Below are positions 25,294 through 33,161 of a stretch of 64,000 nucleotides of DNA, one piece after another; the stretch's first letter is position 1; each line of letters starts with the position of its first letter. The stretch comes from Bog-756 sp963713625. Its GTDB lineage: Bacteria; Actinomycetota; Acidimicrobiia; Acidimicrobiales; RAAP-2. A model generated the notes under the pieces. The model made no database searches and was not told the origin of the DNA. It was given only the letters and a program-made list of their open reading frames with translations. Location: assembly GCA_963713625.1 (NCBI GenBank), contig CAVQMN010000008.1, forward strand, positions 676,645 to 740,644, given 5' to 3'. A program made the position numbers and the translations under genes.

Positions 25294-25770
25294 TTAGTGG
25301 GATGGTGACAATGAAGTGCTGGAAGAAGATGCCCGGCTCCGGCGGCGCACCGCAGGCCGGCACTCGTGACACAGGCCGCGGAAGACGATCTCCGCTGAGC
25401 CGACGTCGAAGCCGAGGTCGGCCCCCTTCGGAACCTGCAGCTCCGGGAAGTCAGCCACCAGGTCGCGGACCCGGCCGCAGCTGCGGCAGACCAGGTGATG
25501 GTGGGGGTGGTCCACATTGGGGTCGAACCGGGTCATGCCCGTCCCGACGTCCAACGGGGCGATCTCCCCGAGCTCGGCCAGATCGTGGAGCGTCTGGTAG
25601 ACGGTCTTGAGGGATATGGTTTCCATCTCCCGGATGGCTTCGGCATGGATCGACTCGGCCGACGGGTGGGTCTCGTTGCCCTGCAGGAGCCGGAAGATGC
25701 ACTGACGTTGCGCGGTGACCTTGCGACCGGTCGACCGGAACAGCTCGGTCAGGTCGTCAGGTGTCTTCAC
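25294..25770 (-). CDS. Fur/PerR-family metalloregulator
   Basis: The 158-residue protein has a winged helix with RKVTAQRQCIFRLL and ISLKTVYQTLHDLAELG, and a dimerisation domain with the HPHHHLVCRSCG metal cluster and a second CHEC pair, so structural zinc is expected. Placement directly upstream of rubrerythrin favours a PerR-like peroxide sensor. GTG at 25770 was preferred because AAGG lies 8 bases upstream; GTG at 25779 is the alternative and has no room for a ribosome site. An inverted repeat at 25792-25809 probably mediates autoregulation. Confidence 0.88.
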   Translation of the reverse strand: MKTPDDLTELFRSTGRKVTAQRQCIFRLLQGNETHPSAESIHAEAIREMETISLKTVYQTLHDLAELGEIAPLDVGTGMTRFDPNVDHPHHHLVCRSCGRVRDLVADFPELQVPKGADLGFDVGSAEIVFRGLCHECRPAVRRRSRASSSSTSLSPSH

Positions 25771-25791
25771 GGCCTCCACCTTATCACCAAA

Positions 25792-25809
25792 GATTGTTTT
25801 TCAACAATC
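25792..25809. promoter_or_regulatory. Fur/PerR-box-like inverted repeat
   Basis: GATTGTT-TTTC-AACAATC is a perfect 7-bp inverted repeat in a locally AT-rich stretch 22 bases upstream of the regulator start. This is the expected location and composition for an autoregulatory Fur-family operator controlling the perR-like, rubrerythrin and DUF3501 genes. Confidence 0.6.
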
Positions 25810-25850
25810 ATTGTAGATACCGCCAGGTTAGACAAGCTGTGCATGCTGTG

Positions 25851-25950
25851 GGGACCGTGCAGGGTGTAGGGACCGTGCAGGGTGTAGGGACCGTGCAGGG
25901 TGTAGGGACCGTGCAGGGTGTAGGGACCGTGCAGGGTGTAGGGACCGTGC
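25851..25950. repeat. 18-bp tandem repeat array upstream of glpD
   Basis: Five perfect head-to-tail copies of an 18-base unit (GGGACCGTGCAGGGTGTA) run from 25851 to 25940, followed by a 10-base partial copy to 25950. It lies between the divergent perR-like and glpD genes. Identical copies suggest recent expansion by slippage. The unit is a multiple of three but the array is upstream of the glpD start. Confidence 0.95.
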
Positions 25951-26061
25951 CGGTTGTCGATGCCGTGCCGGGCTGCCGTCCGGAGCGAGCCCGACCGCGA
26001 TGAGCACGACGCGGGCGGGACCGGCACGGGGAGTCCCGCCCACCTGTGGCAGGCTTTGGCC

Positions 26062-27825
26062 ATGCCCGACCGCGTCCGCGACTCCGAGCCGACGGCGGGT
26101 CGCTTCCGGCGTGACGAGGCTCTCGATCGCCTGGCCTCGGAGTCGTTCGACGTCTTGGTCATCGGCGGAGGCATCACCGGTGCCGGGGTGGCCCTGGACG
26201 CGGCCAGCCGGGGACTCAGGACCGCCCTGGTGGAGAAGGACGATTTCGCCTCGGGCACCTCGTCCAAGTCGTCCAAGCTGGTCCACGGGGGTCTCCGCTA
26301 CCTGCAGCAGAACGAGTTCCGCCTGGTCTACGAGAACCTGGCCGAACGTCAACGTCTGCTGGACAACGCCCCCCACCTGGTGACGCCCCTCCCCTTCCTC
26401 ATCCCCCTGTTCGGACGGGACGGGGTGGTCAACCGCGGCGTGGCCCGCGTCTACCGGACAGCCCTGTGGCTCTACGACCTGACCGGCGGGGTCCGCATCG
26501 GTCGGCGCCACGAGAAGGTGAGCCGGGCTCAGGCCCTGGCCCACATGCCCAACCTCCAGGCCGACCGGCTGGCGGCCGGCTTTCTCTATTGGGACGCCCG
26601 CACCGACGACGCCCGGCTCACCCTGACCGTGCTCCGCACCGCGGTGCTCGACCACGGCGCGGTGGCCGCCAATCACACACCGGCAACGGCCCTCACCACC
26701 GGGCCTGACGGTCGCGTCGACGGAGCCACCGTGGCTCCCGAGGGCCGCGAGCCCTTCGTCGTCCGTGCCGCGGTGGTGGTCAACGCGGCCGGCGTATGGG
26801 CCGACGAGGTGCGCGCCCTCGACGAGCAGCGGAACCCACACTCGATCCGGCCGGCCAAGGGAATCCACATCACCGTGCCCCGGGCCGCGTTCCCGTGCGA
26901 CATCGCCGCGGTCATCCCGGTCCGGGAAGACCGCCGGTCCATCTTCGTGGTGTCCTGGGGGGACCAGGTCTACCTCGGGACCACCGACACCGGGTGGGAC
27001 GGACCCCTCGACGATCCGAGCTGCCTCCCCGAGGACGTCGACTACATCCTCCGTGCGGCCAACGCCATCACCACCAAGCCCATCGCGGCCACTGACATCA
27101 CCGGTATCTGGGCCGGGCTTCGGCCCTTGCTGGCCCCCGATCAGAGCGGGCGCAAGCCGAGCGAGCGCACCGCCGACCTGTCCCGCCGCCATACGGTGCG
27201 CACCTCGGCCGAGGGGATGGTCACCGTCACCGGCGGAAAACTCACCACGTACCGCAAGATGGCCGAGGACACCGTCGACGCCGCCCTCAAGGTGCTCGGA
27301 CGGCCCGCGGGTCCATGCATCACCAAGACGCTGCGTCTGCGCGGGGCCACCACCCGGTCATCCCGGGTCCGGGCTCCCGATCCTTCCGGAACCGGCTTCG
27401 GGGAGGCCCCGGCCGACGGAGTCACCGCCGTGGCCGCCCACCTGGCCGGCAGGTACGGCACCGAGACCCCGGCCGTGCTGGCCGTGGCCGACGGACGGCC
27501 CGAGCTCCTCGGCCCGCTGGTCCCCGGCCTCCACTATTTGGCCGCCGAGGCCGTCTACGCCGTCAAGGACGAGATGGCCCACTCGGTGGCCGACGTACTC
27601 GACCGGCGGACCCGCGCCTCCCTGCGCGATGCCCGGGGGGCCGCCGACGCCGCCGTCCGGGTGGCCGGCCTCATCGGTCCGCTGCTGGGCTGGGACGATC
27701 GCCGCGCCGAGGCAGAGGCCGAGGACTACGCCCGGTCGGTCCGGGCCGATCTGTCCCGGGCCGGGCTCGACCCCAACTCCGGTCCGTACACCGCGGCCGT
27801 GGCCCACGGGAGCGGGGCCGGATGA
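26062..27825 (+). CDS. glpD: Glycerol-3-phosphate dehydrogenase
   Basis: A 587-residue FAD enzyme of the GlpD family: dinucleotide motif VIGGGITGAG near residue 36, SSKSSKLVHGGLRYLQQ near residue 73, ARTDDARLTLTVLRTA, GVWADEVR, KGIHITVPR and VTGGKLTTYRKMAEDTVD. It oxidises glycerol 3-phosphate to dihydroxyacetone phosphate and passes electrons to quinone at the membrane. ATG at 26062 has no clear ribosome site. Its stop overlaps the next start (ATGA), beginning a three-gene coupled operon with glycerol kinase. Confidence 0.93.
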   Translation: MPDRVRDSEPTAGRFRRDEALDRLASESFDVLVIGGGITGAGVALDAASRGLRTALVEKDDFASGTSSKSSKLVHGGLRYLQQNEFRLVYENLAERQRLLDNAPHLVTPLPFLIPLFGRDGVVNRGVARVYRTALWLYDLTGGVRIGRRHEKVSRAQALAHMPNLQADRLAAGFLYWDARTDDARLTLTVLRTAVLDHGAVAANHTPATALTTGPDGRVDGATVAPEGREPFVVRAAVVVNAAGVWADEVRALDEQRNPHSIRPAKGIHITVPRAAFPCDIAAVIPVREDRRSIFVVSWGDQVYLGTTDTGWDGPLDDPSCLPEDVDYILRAANAITTKPIAATDITGIWAGLRPLLAPDQSGRKPSERTADLSRRHTVRTSAEGMVTVTGGKLTTYRKMAEDTVDAALKVLGRPAGPCITKTLRLRGATTRSSRVRAPDPSGTGFGEAPADGVTAVAAHLAGRYGTETPAVLAVADGRPELLGPLVPGLHYLAAEAVYAVKDEMAHSVADVLDRRTRASLRDARGAADAAVRVAGLIGPLLGWDDRRAEAEAEDYARSVRADLSRAGLDPNSGPYTAAVAHGSGAG

Positions 27826-29333
27826 CCCGACCCACCCCGGTCACCCCCATCGACGCCACGCCCGACCGGGTCACCGACCACCTCGACGGAGACCGTGTCG
27901 AGGTGGAGGAGAACCTCCGACGGCGGCTGGGCGAGGTCTGCACCGTGGTGACCGACGACGAGTCCCGGGCCGAGGCCGGTCGCGACTGGTGGCCCGTGGC
28001 CATCGGATGGGCGGTCGACGGGGAGGTTCCGTCCCGTCCCGCGGTGATCGCCAGGCCGACCGAGACCGACCAGGTGGCGGCGGTGCTCGCCCTCTGCCAC
28101 CAGGCCCGGGTGCCGGTGACACCGGCCGGTGGACGCAGTGGCGTGTGCGGTGCCTCCATCCCCCTCTTCGGTGGGGTGGCCCTCGATCTCTGCGGCCTGG
28201 ACGGGGTCGCCGACGTCGACACCCACTCACTGGTGGCCGACATCCGGGCCGGGACCTTCGGGCCCGACGTCGAGTCCTCCCTGCGGACCGGCTCGGGGGT
28301 CACCCTCGGCCACTGGCCCCAGTCCATGGACCTGTCCACCGTGGGTGGATGGCTGGCCTGTCGCGGGGCGGGCCAGTACTCCAACCGCTACGGGAAGATC
28401 GAGGACATGGTCATCGGTCTGGAAGTCGTCCTGGCCGACGGCCGGGTGGTGCGGACCGGCGGGCACGGGCCGAGGTCAGCCACCGGCCCCGACCTCACCC
28501 AGCTGTTCGTGGGCAGCGAGGGCACGCTCGGGGTGATCACCGAAGGCCGGTTCCGGGTCCACCCGGTCCCCGAGGGCGAGGGCCGGCGGGCCTTCGGGTT
28601 CCCCTCCTTCGCCGCCGGCCTCGACGCATGCCGCGCCGTCCTGCGGCGCGGCGCCACACCGGCCGTCCTCCGCCTCTACGACCGGACCGAGTCCGGGCGG
28701 TCGTTCGACCTACCCGACACCAACGCCCTGATCGTGCTGGACGAGGGCGATCCGTCCCTGGTGGCGACCACCCTGGCCGTCGTCGACGAGGAGTGCCGGG
28801 AGGCCGACACCCTTCCCGTGGACCTAGTCGAGCGCTGGCTCGGTCACCGCAACGACGTCTCCGCCCTGGCCCCGCTGTGGCGGGCCGGCGTGGTCGTCGA
28901 CACGGTCGAGATCTCCGCCCGGTGGCGAGCTCTGCCCGGGCTCTACGACTCGGTGTTGACCGCGCTCGGCGCGGTGGAGGGCACCGCGGTGGCTTCGTCC
29001 CACCAGTCCCACGCCTACACCGACGGGGCCTGTCTCTACTTCACCTTCGCGGCCCGACCGCCCGAGGGCCTCGGCCGGGCCGAGCACCGGGACTGGGTGG
29101 CGGGGTACTACCGCCGGGCGTGGGACGAGGTCACCGCGGCCACCATGGCCGCCGGGGGTGCCATCAGCCACCATCACGGCATCGGCCTCAACCGGGCCCG
29201 CTTCCTGCCCGAGGCCCTGGGGGCGGGCTTCGAGGTGCTGGCCTCGCTCAAGCAGGCGCTCGATCCGCACGGCATCCTCAACCCGGGCAAGCTCGGGCTG
29301 GCCAGCCCCTTCGGCACGGTCGGCTGGCCATGA
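27822..29333 (+). CDS. FAD-linked oxidase, alkyl-DHAP-synthase-like
   Basis: The 503-residue protein has the PCMH FAD domain (PVTPAGGRSGVCGASIP, NRYGKIEDMVIGLEVVLADG, FVGSEGTLGVIT) and a C-terminal cap with AISHHHGIGLNRARF. The His triplet is a hallmark of alkyldihydroxyacetonephosphate synthases, which replace the acyl chain of acyl-DHAP by a fatty alcohol in ether-lipid synthesis. Bacterial relatives may instead oxidise D-2-hydroxy acids. Being sandwiched and coupled between glpD and glpK ties it to glycerol-phosphate or DHAP chemistry. Confidence 0.85.
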   Translation: MTRPTPVTPIDATPDRVTDHLDGDRVEVEENLRRRLGEVCTVVTDDESRAEAGRDWWPVAIGWAVDGEVPSRPAVIARPTETDQVAAVLALCHQARVPVTPAGGRSGVCGASIPLFGGVALDLCGLDGVADVDTHSLVADIRAGTFGPDVESSLRTGSGVTLGHWPQSMDLSTVGGWLACRGAGQYSNRYGKIEDMVIGLEVVLADGRVVRTGGHGPRSATGPDLTQLFVGSEGTLGVITEGRFRVHPVPEGEGRRAFGFPSFAAGLDACRAVLRRGATPAVLRLYDRTESGRSFDLPDTNALIVLDEGDPSLVATTLAVVDEECREADTLPVDLVERWLGHRNDVSALAPLWRAGVVVDTVEISARWRALPGLYDSVLTALGAVEGTAVASSHQSHAYTDGACLYFTFAARPPEGLGRAEHRDWVAGYYRRAWDEVTAATMAAGGAISHHHGIGLNRARFLPEALGAGFEVLASLKQALDPHGILNPGKLGLASPFGTVGWP

Positions 29334-30799
29334 GCATCCTGGTCGTCGACGTGGGCACCTCCGGTGTCCGCGGCGCGGTGGTCCGGCCCGACGGCGCCGT
29401 CGAGCACATCAGCCGGGTGCCCGTGCTGCCCGACACCCCCTTTCCCGGGCTGGTCGAGTTCGATGCCGTGGCCATGGCTGCGGCCGTGGTCCAGGTGGCG
29501 TCGTCCAGCCTGGCCGCCGGCGGTCCGGTCGAGGCCGTCGGGATCGCCAACCAGCGGGCGTCGACCATCGTCTGGGACCGGGCCACCGGGCAGCCGGTGG
29601 CCCCGGGGCTCGGATGGCAGGATCTGCGGACGGTCGGCACCTGCCTGGAGCTCCAGTCGCGGGACATCCGGTTGGCCCCCAACGCGTCGGCCACCAAGGT
29701 GGCCGCCATCTTGGACATGGCCGATCCGGACCGGGCCCGATCGGCCCGGGGCGAGCTGGCCTTCGGTACCGTGGACACCTGGGTGGCGTGGACCCTGTCG
29801 GGTGGGAAGCTCCATGTCACCGACGCTTCCAACGCCGGGGTGACCGGCCTGATCCACGCCGACGGATCGGGCTGGAACCGCGAGGTGCTGGCCGAGCTGC
29901 GCATCGACGAATCGCTGATGCCAGCGATCGTCGACTCGTCCGGGCCGGTGGGTTCGGCCGACGTCCTCGAGGGCCGGCCGGTCATCGCCGGCATGGCCGG
30001 CGATCAGCAGGCTTCGCTCATCGGACAGGGCTGCACCCAGCCGGGACAGGCCAAGGCCACCTTCGGAACGGGCGGGATGCTCGACCAGTGCGTGGGCGGT
30101 GGCCGCCCGGTCCAGATGGCTCGGGGGCCGGCGGGCACCATCCCCATCATCGCCTGGCGCCGCGGCGGCAAGGTGACCTGGGGGGTCGAGGCCATCATGC
30201 TGTCCGCCGGGACCTGTGTGGAATGGTTGCGTGACGACCTGGCCATCATCGATTCCGCCGCCGACTCGGCCGAGGTCGCGGCCCGGTGCACCGACACCGG
30301 CGACGTGTGGTTCGTCCCCGCCCTACTCGGGCTGGGCACCCCGGTCTGGGACTTCGGAGCCCGGGGGACCTTCACCGGTCTGACCAGAGGCAGCGGTCGC
30401 CCCGAACTGGTGCGGGCCGTTCTGGAGGGCGTGGCCCACCGGGGCGCCGACCTGCTCGAGGCGGCCACGTCCGACTCGGGTCTGCCCATCGACTCGCTCC
30501 GGGTGGACGGCGGGATGTCCGCCAACCCGATCTTCGTCCAGGCCCTGGCCGACGCCTGCGGCCGGCCGGTCGAGATCGCCCCCATCCTCGAGGCCACCAC
30601 GCTCGGCGCCGCCTACCTGGCCGGGATGGCCGTGGGCACCTGGTCGGACGAGGCCGATGTGGCCGCGGCCTGGGCCCCGCGCCAGGTCGTCGACCCGGCC
30701 CTGGACGAACCGGGCCGGGAAGCGGCCCGCACCCGCTGGCTCGACGCCCGGGGCCGGTCGCAGGCCGCCATCCCGGAGCTGTCCGCCCTTGACTTCTGA
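29330..30799 (+). CDS. glpK: Glycerol kinase-like FGGY kinase
   Basis: The 489-residue FGGY kinase has the N-terminal phosphate loop VDVGTSGVRGAVV, GLGWQDLRT, FGTVDTWVAWTLSGG, MAGDQQASLIGQG, KATFGTGGML, ARGTFTGLTRGSG and LRVDGGMSANPIF. The W-Q-D and D-T-W-x-x-W segments are those of glycerol kinases, which make glycerol 3-phosphate from glycerol and ATP. ATG at 29330 overlaps the preceding stop. It supplies the GlpD substrate, which explains the operon; a related polyol remains possible. Confidence 0.85.
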   Translation: MSILVVDVGTSGVRGAVVRPDGAVEHISRVPVLPDTPFPGLVEFDAVAMAAAVVQVASSSLAAGGPVEAVGIANQRASTIVWDRATGQPVAPGLGWQDLRTVGTCLELQSRDIRLAPNASATKVAAILDMADPDRARSARGELAFGTVDTWVAWTLSGGKLHVTDASNAGVTGLIHADGSGWNREVLAELRIDESLMPAIVDSSGPVGSADVLEGRPVIAGMAGDQQASLIGQGCTQPGQAKATFGTGGMLDQCVGGGRPVQMARGPAGTIPIIAWRRGGKVTWGVEAIMLSAGTCVEWLRDDLAIIDSAADSAEVAARCTDTGDVWFVPALLGLGTPVWDFGARGTFTGLTRGSGRPELVRAVLEGVAHRGADLLEAATSDSGLPIDSLRVDGGMSANPIFVQALADACGRPVEIAPILEATTLGAAYLAGMAVGTWSDEADVAAAWAPRQVVDPALDEPGREAARTRWLDARGRSQAAIPELSALDF

Positions 30800-30987
30800 A
30801 CCGGGCCCGACGGCGCCCACCACGGCCTTCGACCGCCCGCCGACGGCCCGGCGCGACCCCTGCCGCCTGGGACCTTGCCGGATCCGGCCATTGAACCGAT
30901 GCTCCGGCAACGCCTAGGGTGGGTGAACTACCACGCTCGGCGCCGGGTTCGACGGAGCGGGTGAGTGCAGGAGAGGCAGGGGAACGC

Positions 30988-31983
30988 ATGAGCACGAGCA
31001 CCGGACTCGGGACGGTGGGCCGCGAACCGGCGGTGGTGAGCGGTCCCGTCCCGTCCATCGACGAGGCGGTGGCCACGGCCAGGAACCTGCACATGGCCCT
31101 GTCCGAGGTGCTCCTCGGGACCCCGAGGGCGGTGACCTTTGCCGTGGTGGCCGCCCTGTCCGGGAGCCACCTGCTCATCGAGGACGTCCCCGGAGTGGGC
31201 AAGACCGTGTTGGCCCGGGCCCTGGCCACCTCCCTCGGGGTCCAGCTCTGCCGGGTCCAGGGGAATCCCGACCTGCTCCCCTCCGACATCACCGGGGTGA
31301 CCGTCTTCTCCCCGGACACCGGCACGTGGGACTTCCGGCCCGGCCCGGTGTTCGGACATGTCGTCCTCCTCGACGAGCTCAACCGGACGCCGCCCCGGAC
31401 CCAGTCCGCCCTCCTCGAGGCCATGGAGGAACAGCAGGTGTCGGTGGACGGCGAATCGTGGCCGCTGCCCCGCCCCCACCTGGTCATCGGCACCCAGAAC
31501 CCCGTGGGCCAGCTGGGTACCTACCCGCTGGTGGAGAGCCAGCTCGACCGCTTCGGGGTGTCGACCTCCATCGGGTATCCCGATCCCGACGTGGAGACCC
31601 GCCTCGTCCTGCACAACGGTGGCCGCTACGCCCTCGACGCCATGACCCCGGTGTCCGATCCGGCCCAGTGGGAACGGGCCATCAGCGCCACGGCCTCGGT
31701 GCAGGTGGTGACCGAGGTGGCCGAGTACGCGGTAGCCCTGGTCAGGGCCACCCGCTCCACCGGCACGGTGCGCCTCGGGGCCAGCCCTCGGGCGGCCATC
31801 TCGTTGATCCGCAGCGCCCAGGCCTACGCCGTGCTGTCGGGACGGGCCTACGTCACTCCCGGCGACATCCAGTCGGTGGCCGTGGCCTGCCTCTCTCACC
31901 GGCTCATCGCCGAAGGCGGCGGGGGGGAGGGCGCGGCCCTCGTCACCCGGATCATCGAAGAGACACCCGCTCCCACCACGTGA
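30988..31983 (+). CDS. MoxR-family AAA ATPase
   Basis: A 331-residue AAA+ protein with Walker A GVGKTVLAR near residue 70, NPDLLPSDITGV, Walker B VVLLDELNR, TQSALLEAMEEQQV, sensor-1 GTQNPVGQLGTYPL and ASPRAAISLIRSAQA. MoxR ATPases act as chaperones for metal or cofactor insertion and for cell-envelope processes. ATG at 30988 was chosen for the AGGCAGGGGA ribosome site; an in-frame GTG at 30961 is possible. It starts the classic MoxR, DUF58, transglutaminase operon. Confidence 0.93.
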   Translation: MSTSTGLGTVGREPAVVSGPVPSIDEAVATARNLHMALSEVLLGTPRAVTFAVVAALSGSHLLIEDVPGVGKTVLARALATSLGVQLCRVQGNPDLLPSDITGVTVFSPDTGTWDFRPGPVFGHVVLLDELNRTPPRTQSALLEAMEEQQVSVDGESWPLPRPHLVIGTQNPVGQLGTYPLVESQLDRFGVSTSIGYPDPDVETRLVLHNGGRYALDAMTPVSDPAQWERAISATASVQVVTEVAEYAVALVRATRSTGTVRLGASPRAAISLIRSAQAYAVLSGRAYVTPGDIQSVAVACLSHRLIAEGGGGEGAALVTRIIEETPAPTT

Positions 31984-33161
31984 GCGCTCCCGGCATCGAT
32001 CGCCATCCGCTCCTGTGGCGCACGCTCGGTGCCACCGGGACCGGACTGGCGGCCGGCCTGGGCGCGGTGGTTCTCATCCGGGCCGTCTTCGGCCCCGCCG
32101 TCGTAGTGGCCGCAGCCGCGGTCGGGCTGGTCGCCACCCTGGCCGGTGCCCTGGTGTCGTGGGGGCTGTTCGCCCGGCGGGAAGCGAGCTCGGATGCGGA
32201 CCCACCGGACGCCCTGCGGTTCCGCCCCCGGCTGCGGCCCGTGGCCTGGCTGGCGCCGGTGGTGGGCAGCGCGGTGGCCGTGCTCGCCTGGGCCGGAGTG
32301 GCTCATTCGAGCGGATCGGGGTGGGTACAGGCCATGGGCGCCCTCCTGGCCGCCGTGCTCATCATCGGGCTCCTGGCCCCCGCGCTCCCGGCCCGCATGG
32401 CCACGGTCACCTGTCGCCAGTGTCCCGCCGACAGCCGGGCGGGACAGCCGGTGGTCATCACCATGGAGGCCGGCGGGCCCATCCGGATCCGACCCCGGCG
32501 GCCCGCCGGACCGGCGGCCCGGGCGGTGGGACCGGCCCGCGGGTCACGCCCCGTCGAGGTCACGCTGGTCCCGACCCGACGCGGGGTGGTCGATGACATC
32601 GTGGTGGAGTTGGCCTCGTGCGCGCCCTTCGGACTGCTGTGGTGGGCCCGGGAGGTCAGGGTGGCGCTGCCCCGGCCGCTGCACGTGGCCCCGAGGCTCG
32701 GCGATTCCGGCCTCTTGCCGACCCGGCCCGACACCCCGATCGGTGACGCCCCGCTCCGGGTCCCGTCCGGTGCCGGCGAGCCCCGCGGGGTCCGTCCATA
32801 CCAACCTGGGGACACTCGCCGGTCCGTCCACTGGCCGGCCACCTCGCACGTCGGGACCCTGATGGTGCGCGAGAAGGAACGCCAGACCGACGACCCCATC
32901 GTCGTCGACCTGGTGCTGCCGACCGACCCGGTGGCGGCCGAGGCCGAATCCGAGCGGGTCATGGCCACCCTGGCCGACCACCTCATGCGGGGCCGGCCGG
33001 TGGTCCTCGGCACCACCCAGGCCGACGGCCATGTGGTGCAGGCCGTGCGCGACCGGATCGACCTCGGTCGGCGGCTGGCCCGGGCCGTGGCATCGCCGAC
33101 GGCCGGACCGCTGTCCGCCGGACCGCGCCCCGGCGGAAAGGCCGACCGGGGGCGGCGGTGA
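31980..33161 (+). CDS. DUF58 membrane protein
   Basis: The 393-residue protein has two paired hydrophobic segments in the first 135 residues (LAAGLGAVVLIRAVFGPAVV and, later, AWLAPVVGSAVAVLAWAGV), then the DUF58 core with RGVRPYQPGDTRRSVHWPAT and MVREKERQTDDPIVVDLVL. It is the usual membrane partner of MoxR, possibly carrying a von Willebrand-like fold. GTG at 31980 overlaps the MoxR stop (GTGA) and its own stop overlaps the next start, so all three are coupled. Confidence 0.9.
   Translation: MSAPGIDRHPLLWRTLGATGTGLAAGLGAVVLIRAVFGPAVVVAAAAVGLVATLAGALVSWGLFARREASSDADPPDALRFRPRLRPVAWLAPVVGSAVAVLAWAGVAHSSGSGWVQAMGALLAAVLIIGLLAPALPARMATVTCRQCPADSRAGQPVVITMEAGGPIRIRPRRPAGPAARAVGPARGSRPVEVTLVPTRRGVVDDIVVELASCAPFGLLWWAREVRVALPRPLHVAPRLGDSGLLPTRPDTPIGDAPLRVPSGAGEPRGVRPYQPGDTRRSVHWPATSHVGTLMVREKERQTDDPIVVDLVLPTDPVAAEAESERVMATLADHLMRGRPVVLGTTQADGHVVQAVRDRIDLGRRLARAVASPTAGPLSAGPRPGGKADRGRR

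Noticed and set aside
25851..25950. Possible CRISPR array
   Set aside because: The 18-bp units are contiguous with no spacers, so it is a simple tandem repeat.
26765..29330. Plus-strand frame running through glpD and the FAD oxidase into the kinase
   Set aside because: Only the part from 29330 is a gene (glpK); the upstream 850 codons are an out-of-frame shadow of glpD and its neighbour.
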